From DATIKM01 sp035477595 (GTDB lineage Bacteria > Armatimonadota > Chthonomonadetes > Chthonomonadales > CAJBBX01), in contig DATIKM010000020.1 of assembly GCA_035477595.1 (NCBI GenBank), positions 1 through 43,919 on the forward strand: DNA of 43,919 nt, given 5' to 3'. Positions 38,523-43,919 of the stretch are shown piece after piece. Within the stretch, counting starts at the first letter, position 1; the number at the start of each line of letters is the position of its first letter. The position numbers were made by a program, and so were the translations under genes. Under the pieces are notes generated by a model, which did not search any database, was not told where the DNA came from, and saw only the letters and a list, made by a program, of their open reading frames with translations.

Positions 38523-39446
38523 TCAGGCCGGCGGATCCGGTCGGATCGTGGCGGTCAGGTCGATGCCGAGGAGCCTCTCCCATACCGCCCACATCTCGCC
38601 TGACCACACGTCGCCGAACCCGAGCGAACGCGCCAGGCTGTAGAAGGCATGTACCTCTGCGATGAGGGGCATGTGCAGCTTGCGCCGCGTCACCTCGGCC
38701 ATCACGTAGTCGATGTCCTTACCGTGCATCGCCAGGTTGCCGCCCGTACTGAGCGCGCCAGACAGCAGGTTGGGCTTGATCGCGTCCAGCAGCATCGAGC
38801 GGCACCCGCCCTTCTCGATGGCGGCGTAGACGCTGCGCACGTCGGCCCCGAGCTTCGCCGCGAAGGCGAACCCCTCAGCCACCGACACGTAGATGGCGGC
38901 CATCAGCATCTGGTTCACCATCTTCGCCACCTGTCCATGCCCGCACGGGCCGACGTGCACGACGGTGGCGCCGATCGCCTCGAGCACGTCGCGCTGCGCC
39001 CGGAACTGCTCCGGGTCGCCGCCGACCATCACGCAGAGCGTGCCGTCGCGGGCGCCGGCGCTTCCCCCGGAGACCGGTGCATCGAGGAACGCTCCGCCGG
39101 CCGCCTCGACTGCGCGCGCCACCCGCTGCGCAGCCTCCATCGTCGTGGTGGTCGCGTCCACGATGCACCGGCCAGCGACGTGGGGCAGAAGGCCGCCGGC
39201 GCCCAGCACGACCTCCTCCATGGTCTCCTGCGTTGGCAGGCTGAGCAGGGCGGTGTCGGTCATTGCGAAGGCATCCGCCGCCGAGGGGGCCACCTCCACA
39301 TCCGCAGCGACAGCACGCTCCATCGCCTCGGAGCGCGGGTCGTACCCCACCGCGCGGAAGCCCTTCCGCGCAAGGTTCGCTGCCATCGGGCCGCCCATAG
39401 CGCCCAGCCCGATCACGGCAACGGCGCGACGGCGCACTGAAGCCAT
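38523..39446 (-). CDS. 3-hydroxyisobutyrate dehydrogenase-family NAD(P) oxidoreductase
   Basis: This 307-residue beta-hydroxyacid dehydrogenase has the N-terminal dinucleotide motif VAVIGLGAMGGPMAANLARKG, the substrate motif FLDAPVSGGSAGARDGTL and the catalytic lysine in GQVAKMVNQML (Lys175). The family includes 3-hydroxyisobutyrate, tartronate-semialdehyde, 6-phosphogluconate-like and glyoxylate/succinic-semialdehyde reductases, so the substrate cannot be fixed. GGGAGG precedes the ATG at 39446. It is downstream of two glycosidase-like genes, with 16 bases between, which suggests use of a sugar-derived acid. A decayed copy of its 3' end lies at 4621-4763. Confidence 0.9.
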   Translation of the reverse strand: MASVRRRAVAVIGLGAMGGPMAANLARKGFRAVGYDPRSEAMERAVAADVEVAPSAADAFAMTDTALLSLPTQETMEEVVLGAGGLLPHVAGRCIVDATTTTMEAAQRVARAVEAAGGAFLDAPVSGGSAGARDGTLCVMVGGDPEQFRAQRDVLEAIGATVVHVGPCGHGQVAKMVNQMLMAAIYVSVAEGFAFAAKLGADVRSVYAAIEKGGCRSMLLDAIKPNLLSGALSTGGNLAMHGKDIDYVMAEVTRRKLHMPLIAEVHAFYSLARSLGFGDVWSGEMWAVWERLLGIDLTATIRPDPPA

Positions 39447-39462
39447 GCGGCCTCCCCCATTC

Positions 39463-41145
39463 TCAGCGGCGCGCCTCGACGGCTGCGGTTGTCGCGCCGT
39501 CCAGTTCCACAAAGCGCGGGTAGTAGCCGGCGCGGAGGCGCACGCGCGTCGGGTCCGGCGCGGGCGTAGCGTTCCCCATCGGGTCGACGACGCGGGCCGC
39601 GCGGGCGTCCGACACCACCTCCACCTCCGTCTCTCGGTCCTCCGGCACGAAGACCGCCACGGTGCGCCCGGATGCCGTGCGGAAAGCGTACGCGTGCACG
39701 TGCCACGCCTCCATGATGGTCGCATCGAACCGCGCTCCCGCCAGCCGGTCGATCAGTGCGGCAACGGCGCCATAGGCGAAGCGCGGGCAGAAGTAGTGAT
39801 CGACGAACCCCCAGTCGGGGTCCGCCGGACGCTGGCGCGGCCCGCCCACGTCGCGCGTGCAGTAGAGCAGCGCCACCTCATGCCCGCGCGACCAGCACCA
39901 CAGCAGCTTCTGGACCGCGGTCGCCGCCTGGTGGCGCTCGCGGTCTAGCCGCCACGCAGCGTAGCCCGTCTCGGTGTTCATCCACCGGGGGTTCTCCGGC
40001 CCGCCGGCGGCGGCGACGGCAGCGCGAACTGCCGCGAAGACGTCCGGGAGCCGCGCGATGGAGCCGTGAAGGTGGTAGGCAACGATCTGCGTGAGCGGCG
40101 CCGCCGCACGCGCGATCAGCCCCATAGCCTCGGGGTTGAGGAGCGTGTAGCCGCCATTGGCGATCGGCACGCCTGGCGCCGCCTCTCGCAGCTCCTCGAC
40201 GTTCCACCGCAGGTAGTCCGCGTATTCGGCTGGCGTGCCGCGCCAGAAGTCATGGTTGTCGGGCTCGTTGTACACCTGAATGAACGCGGCGTGCCGGCCG
40301 TAGCGGCGAGCCGCTTCGGACGCCAGCCGGCGCACCGGGCCCTCACGGCGCGGGTAGCGCCAGAGGGGGTCAGTTCGGCCGGCGTAGGCGGGCAGCACGG
40401 CCCAGTCCGGCGCGGGCACGAGCTGCAGCACGATCTGGAATCCGCGCCGCACCAGCGTCTCGACGCAGGCGTCGGCGCGCTCGAACCCGATGGGCGCATC
40501 TTCAGCGGGCCACTCGATCGGCAGGTCGATGCGGATCAGATCGATTCCCATCCGCGCCGCCAACTCGGCGTCCAGCTCGCGAGCCTGCTGCTCGGTCATC
40601 CCGGCGGGCGCGCCGGTGCCGTAGTCGTTGCGCCAGTGCTGGCGCCCGGGGAACGAGCAACTCCCGATGCGGAAGCCGCTCTCGCGCCACCGGCCGCGCA
40701 GCGCGTCGTTCGGCGGAAAGACCGCGAAGCTGCGGGCCAGGCGCGCCCGGAACTCCCCGCCGGCATCGAAGGCGTCGAGCGTCAGCAGGTAGGTGCCGCG
40801 CCCCTCGGACCGGAAGCGCACGTCGGCCTCGGCAGGCGTCGCGGCCTCGTGCCGCCAGACCGGGCGGAGATCCCAGTCCCAGGCAGTGAGCACGACGCGG
40901 GTTCCGGAGGCCGCCGGCGCATGAAGCCTGACCGTGAAGGTCTCGCCGGGCGAGATCACCCAGCGGAACGGTCTCTCCGGCTCGAGCCGCAGCGCCGGGT
41001 CGACCCGGTCCGCGTCCGGCACGCTCTCGGCGAGCCCCGGCACGCCCGGCGCCGCCAGCGGCGGCAGGTCAGGCGCCAGACGCGCCTCAACGGAGGCGCG
41101 GGCCTGGGGTCCCGCGACGATCGCAAGCGCCGCCAGCCATGGCAT
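39463..41145 (-). CDS. Secreted clan-A glycoside hydrolase-like protein
   Basis: This 560-residue protein starts with a signal peptide (MPWLAALAIVAGPQARA) and a beta-sandwich of about 130 residues (FTVRLHAPAASGTRVVLTAW). Then comes a TIM barrel with the clan-A pattern: acid/base glutamate in VYNEPDNHDFW (Glu294) and a probable nucleophile in MNTETGYAAW (Glu392). A C-terminal beta domain (VHAYAFRTASGRTVAVFVPED) completes it. The arrangement resembles GH39/GH5-type enzymes, though I cannot name the family. The ATG at 41145 overlaps the upstream stop as TGATG, so translation is coupled to the GH20-like gene. The substrate is unknown. Confidence 0.82.
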   Translation of the reverse strand: MPWLAALAIVAGPQARASVEARLAPDLPPLAAPGVPGLAESVPDADRVDPALRLEPERPFRWVISPGETFTVRLHAPAASGTRVVLTAWDWDLRPVWRHEAATPAEADVRFRSEGRGTYLLTLDAFDAGGEFRARLARSFAVFPPNDALRGRWRESGFRIGSCSFPGRQHWRNDYGTGAPAGMTEQQARELDAELAARMGIDLIRIDLPIEWPAEDAPIGFERADACVETLVRRGFQIVLQLVPAPDWAVLPAYAGRTDPLWRYPRREGPVRRLASEAARRYGRHAAFIQVYNEPDNHDFWRGTPAEYADYLRWNVEELREAAPGVPIANGGYTLLNPEAMGLIARAAAPLTQIVAYHLHGSIARLPDVFAAVRAAVAAAGGPENPRWMNTETGYAAWRLDRERHQAATAVQKLLWCWSRGHEVALLYCTRDVGGPRQRPADPDWGFVDHYFCPRFAYGAVAALIDRLAGARFDATIMEAWHVHAYAFRTASGRTVAVFVPEDRETEVEVVSDARAARVVDPMGNATPAPDPTRVRLRAGYYPRFVELDGATTAAVEARR

Positions 41146-42083
41146 CACCAACGGGCGCGCGCCTCCGCCACCTGTGCGATGGCGGCTTCATGAAGCGGGC
41201 GGAACTCCGGCATCGTCGGCCGCCACGGCGCCATGAGGAACCCGAGCAGCCGCTCCGGCGCGATCCGCTCGCGGCAGAACGCCACGGTGCGCCCGAAGTT
41301 GGTGTCCACGCTCCAGTTGCTTCCCGTGGGCACCTGGTCGTAGCCACGCTGCTCCAGATCGACGTACGCGCGGGGCGCATCGGCATCGCGGTACGGGTCG
41401 TCCGGCGCAGCGCCGCCCAGCTCGAACGACTCGCCGTAGTACCAGTTGCTCTGAAGCACGCCGCGGGGCATCCGCTCGAAGAAGAGGTCTGGGTGATGCC
41501 ACACCACGTCCGACCAGACCCACGGCCGCGCGCCCCCCGCCTCTACGCAGCCGGTGAGGAAGGACAGATCGTTCCACCAGAGCTCGTGCTGGCGCACCAC
41601 GACGTACTCATGGCCGGCCTGGTGGGCGGCGGTCTCCTCGTCCATCCCGAGGTGGAACCAGCGCGGCGCGCCGAAGAGCGCGATCGTCTCGGAGATCAGA
41701 TCGCGCACGGCATCGTAGTAGGCGGGCGTCGAAACCATCCGCGCGTAGGGCCCGAGCCACGCATCATGGCAGGCGCTGAAGTTGAGCTTCGGGATCGGCT
41801 CAAGGCCGAACGAGCGAATGCGCTCCAGCTCCTCTCGCAGGCGGGAGGTGGACCAGGAGCCCTCCACCGCGATCTCGGGCCGGCTCTCGTACCGCACGCC
41901 CTCCCCGATCTCGACCACGAGCAGGTTCAGGCCCGCGTCGCGCATCCGGGGGAGCAGCTCCTGGTAGAGCCCGGTGTCGAAGCGCAGGTAGGGCCGCGCG
42001 CACAGGTACGGGTTGCCGCCGTCCGGCGCCTCGCGGTCGCTCCACATGTTCAGCCCCAGGTGCATCAGGTAGCCCCATACCAT
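41145..42083 (-). CDS. GH20-like TIM-barrel protein
   Basis: This 312-residue protein has a TIM-barrel sequence pattern with RWFHLGMDEE (Asp148-Glu149), the Asp-Glu pair used by GH20-type hexosaminidases in substrate-assisted catalysis. Other marks are LNLLVVEIGEGV, GLEPIPKLNFSACHD, RPWVWSDVVWHHPD and VLQSNWYYG. No signal peptide is seen, so it may act inside the cell, unlike its secreted partner downstream. It is shorter than standard GH20 enzymes and lacks their N-terminal domain. GGAGGAGG lies upstream of the ATG. It leads a run of three co-directional genes. Confidence 0.75.
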   Translation of the reverse strand: MVWGYLMHLGLNMWSDREAPDGGNPYLCARPYLRFDTGLYQELLPRMRDAGLNLLVVEIGEGVRYESRPEIAVEGSWSTSRLREELERIRSFGLEPIPKLNFSACHDAWLGPYARMVSTPAYYDAVRDLISETIALFGAPRWFHLGMDEETAAHQAGHEYVVVRQHELWWNDLSFLTGCVEAGGARPWVWSDVVWHHPDLFFERMPRGVLQSNWYYGESFELGGAAPDDPYRDADAPRAYVDLEQRGYDQVPTGSNWSVDTNFGRTVAFCRERIAPERLLGFLMAPWRPTMPEFRPLHEAAIAQVAEARARW

Positions 42084-42216
42084 CGCGTTCCTCCTCCGCG
42101 TACCGCAACCTGCGCCCGCCCCGCGCTTCGCTGCGCGGTGCGTCGATTCCTCGGCGCGGCGACACGATCAAGCGTGTGATCGCGCCCGCGTTGGCGGCAG
42201 GGGCAGGACTCCTCCT

Positions 42217-42245
42217 GCACGATATGGCACGATTTGTGCAAATCG
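42217..42245. promoter_or_regulatory. Operator-like direct and inverted repeats
   Basis: GCACGATATG (42217-42226) and GCACGATTTG (42227-42236) are adjacent direct repeats, and CGATTTG-TG-CAAATCG (42230-42245) is a perfect seven-base inverted repeat. The site is A/T-richer than its surroundings and lies between the divergent GH20-like and PEP-CTERM-like genes, a typical place for a regulator to bind. Confidence 0.45.
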
Positions 42246-42322
42246 CACTACACTGTGCCGTCCGGCGTCGTACCGCCCACGATCGGGAGAGTGCTCGAGC
42301 GCCGGAGGGCGGGAGGTGAGCG

Positions 42323-43528
42323 ATGACGGGCAAGAGCGCGATCCGCCTCGCTGCGGTCGCGGCCGGCCTCGCGGCAGCGCTCTGGCCGGCGCCTGCGGGG
42401 GCCAACGGCAAGTACGACGTGAAGAAGACGGCGAGCTGGAGGCTCAGCGAGAACCCGACCATGCGGGGGCGGTACGGCCTGCACGCCTACGCCGAGCATG
42501 CGCATGGCGGCCCGGTGCAGAGGGCGCATGAGGACAAGCCGAAGCAGGGCGACCAGTACTGGGACAACGACGCCAAGCCGAAGAAGTGGGCGCCGAAGGA
42601 CCGGGACGGCAACCCCGTCGGCATGCGGGACCAGAACGGGGTGGCCGGCCACGAGGGGCAGTGGTCACGATGGTTCATGGAGCCGCTCGGGGCTCTGGTC
42701 GCCGATGCGGCCGTGGCCGACGTTGGAGCGAAGCATGCGCGCGCGGAGTCGCACGTGGAGATGTCTGCGCGTAAGCTCCCCGGCACGAACATAGCGAAGT
42801 CCTCGCTGCATCTGTGGGGCTCCGCGACGGCGAAGTGCAACGGGAACCCGTTCGCCGAGGCGGCGGGCGTCGCGGAGATGACCGTGAGCGGCGTCTTCAC
42901 GAAAGGCGAGGTGGTCGCGAACGGCGTCAAGAGCGGGCTGGAGCTGGGCGCGGACCAGGTCGTTCGCGCCAGCGGGTACACAGCGGCCGGCCCGAAGTCG
43001 GCGGTGGTGCGCGACCCGATGTACATGGAGGTCCTCGACCTGGCGGACGGCAGCCTGCTCGCCCGCGAGGACCTGCTGGAGCAGGTGGCGAGCGCCAGCG
43101 GGGTCGGCAGCGTGGAATGGACGAGCGCGGGTCTGATCCTGCGCGCCGACGCCGGCAGCGAGGCCCACTTCTCGCTCCGCACGCTCAGCGCGTGGATTGC
43201 GACGCCCCTGAACGGCGCGGCGACGCTGAGCGGGTCCGCGCTGGTGGCATCGGGCGCTCTCGGCGCCTACACGTGGTTCGTCGAGACGGACTCGCAGGGC
43301 CTCACCACGGCCACCGCCAGCTTCGGCTCCAACCTGAGCTTCGACATTGACATCCCGAGCACGGTGTTCGCTGCGCTCGTTGGAGACGCCGAGGTGCGGG
43401 CGGGCTCGGACGTGCACGGGTACTGCTATGCGGTGCCGGAGACCGGGCTGCCGGCGCTCGGCCTGGCAGTGTTGGGGCTCGCGGGGCTTGCGGGGCAGCG
43501 GAGGAGGAACACCCGCCGCGGAGCATAG
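42323..43528 (+). CDS. PEP-CTERM-like sorted surface protein
   Basis: This 401-residue protein has a signal peptide (IRLAAVAAGLAAALWPAPAGA) and ends with VPETG, a hydrophobic helix (LPALGLAVLGLAGLAG) and a basic tail (QRRRNTRRG), the layout of PEP-CTERM sorting signals, with VPETG in place of VPEP. The body between shows no named domain; it has two stretches of beta-type sequence and a His/Lys-rich region near residue 70. Proteins with this tail are cleaved by an exosortase and anchored or released with exopolysaccharide; no exosortase gene is in the window. GGGAGG precedes the ATG. Confidence 0.8.
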   Translation: MTGKSAIRLAAVAAGLAAALWPAPAGANGKYDVKKTASWRLSENPTMRGRYGLHAYAEHAHGGPVQRAHEDKPKQGDQYWDNDAKPKKWAPKDRDGNPVGMRDQNGVAGHEGQWSRWFMEPLGALVADAAVADVGAKHARAESHVEMSARKLPGTNIAKSSLHLWGSATAKCNGNPFAEAAGVAEMTVSGVFTKGEVVANGVKSGLELGADQVVRASGYTAAGPKSAVVRDPMYMEVLDLADGSLLAREDLLEQVASASGVGSVEWTSAGLILRADAGSEAHFSLRTLSAWIATPLNGAATLSGSALVASGALGAYTWFVETDSQGLTTATASFGSNLSFDIDIPSTVFAALVGDAEVRAGSDVHGYCYAVPETGLPALGLAVLGLAGLAGQRRRNTRRGA

Positions 43529-43554
43529 CCACGCGGACCCGACAACCGGACTGA

Positions 43555-43623
43555 GGAGGGGCTGACCTTTGATCGGCCGTGGTTGGCGAGACTGCGGCCC
43601 GACGAGCCCCTCCCCCGGTCAGC
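43555..43623 (+). repeat. Overlapping inverted repeats after the PEP-CTERM gene
   Basis: GGAGGGGCT (43555-43563) pairs with AGCCCCTCC (43605-43613), and GCTGACC (43561-43567) pairs with GGTCAGC (43617-43623). The two left arms share GCT, so the stems exclude each other. It may be a terminator or a switch; support is weak. Confidence 0.3.
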
Positions 43624-43753
43624 GACCATCGGCTTGCCGCGATGCCCATCGCTGGGCGCCACGCGCCGGCGCCGGCACACACGCACCGCACGGGCAGCCC
43701 TGGAGCAGCGCAGCGGAGGACGCAAGGGCCGCGCGCGCGGCAGGGCGGCGCCC

Positions 43754-43919
43754 TCAGCGCCGGCGGCGCAGGACGCGCAGCGCAATGTCCTCCACGTAGG
43801 GCGGCGACTCCAGGGTCGCAACGCCGCCGGAGTGCCTCAGCACGCTCCGGGCGGCGGCCCGGCCGGCCTTGGTGTCGAACCACTCCACGTCGTAGGAGCC
43901 GGCGGGCAGGTTCAGCCCC
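43754..43919 (-). CDS. 3' end of a gene, probable secreted glycosidase-like protein (partial)
   Basis: The minus strand stays open from the window edge to a stop at 43754. It reads LNLPAGSYDVEWFDTKAGRA, then SPPYVEDIALRVLRRRR. The pattern LPAGxYxVEWFDxxxG is common in the C-terminal beta domain of exported glycosidase-like proteins (the collagen-binding-like domain after DUF4038 barrels). Only about 54 residues are visible and the start is outside the window. Confidence 0.65.
   Translation of the reverse strand, partial: GLNLPAGSYDVEWFDTKAGRAAARSVLRHSGGVATLESPPYVEDIALRVLRRRR

Noticed and set aside
43569..43799. Short plus-strand frame after the PEP-CTERM gene
   Set aside because: It is arginine/proline-rich with no motif, while the minus strand at 43754-43919 carries a recognisable protein end.
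1..43919. tRNA or rRNA genes
   Set aside because: I saw no T-loop GTTCGAATC-type words in a cloverleaf context and no rRNA segments; a covariance-model scan would settle this.

Overview
The window is very GC-rich bacterial DNA (about 70% by eye) with tightly packed genes. It mixes a conserved housekeeping core (rsmG, ruvB, and ffh-rpsP-khpA-rimM-trmD-rplS-lepB-rnhB) with accessory genes for exported, carbohydrate-related proteins. Several traits suggest an environmental, Gram-negative-type bacterium of a poorly sampled phylum: Tat signals on unusual proteins, exported repeats of the secretin/TonB N0 (STN) fold, a PEP-CTERM-like tail, several MtaA/UroD-like methyltransferase paralogs, GH172 and FGE-fold proteins. 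Armatimonadota fits best and Planctomycetota-like lineages are an alternative; this is inference from gene content, since no rRNA is present.

Layout. 1-6.8 kb: a Tat-exported RHS/YD-repeat protein, then an eroded stretch (interrupted secreted-gene start, possible transposase relic, first copy of a 104-bp repeat), a SAM methyltransferase, a fragment of a 3-hydroxyisobutyrate dehydrogenase-like gene whose intact relative lies at 38.5 kb, a Tat-exported sugar-isomerase-fold protein, and the second 104-bp repeat copy. 6.8-9.2 kb: a triple N0-like exported protein with a zinc ribbon, coupled to rsmG, then a small membrane-anchored coiled-coil protein. 9.3-15 kb: an exported ADP-ribosylglycohydrolase-fold protein and a GH172 (DUF2961) protein in one operon, facing two MtaA/UroD-like proteins that follow ruvB. 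16-27 kb: a second N0-like protein, a Do/HtrA protease, a 1,621-residue hybrid sensor kinase with a full internal phosphorelay, and an exported alpha/beta-hydrolase. 27-32.6 kb: a TIM-barrel/FGE-fold fusion, an MtaA-like methyltransferase with an intact zinc triad, and a RamA-like corrinoid-activating iron-sulfur protein. 32.6-38.3 kb: the translation/secretion operon, which ends in an RNase HII-YraN fusion. 38.5-42.1 kb: three co-directional genes (a dehydrogenase, a secreted clan-A glycosidase-like protein and a GH20-like TIM barrel). 42.3 kb to the end: a PEP-CTERM-like surface protein and the 3' end of one more gene.

How the genes may work together. The exported glycosidase-like, esterase-like and isomerase-like proteins suggest breakdown of complex glycans. 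The MtaA-like protein and the activator suggest corrinoid-dependent methyl transfer, perhaps from methylated or methoxylated compounds, but no corrinoid-binding protein is in view. The least familiar elements are the triple N0 plus zinc-ribbon protein, the Tat-exported RHS protein with a G9 tract at its start, the FGE-fold fusion that lacks the catalytic cysteines, and the 104-bp repeat.
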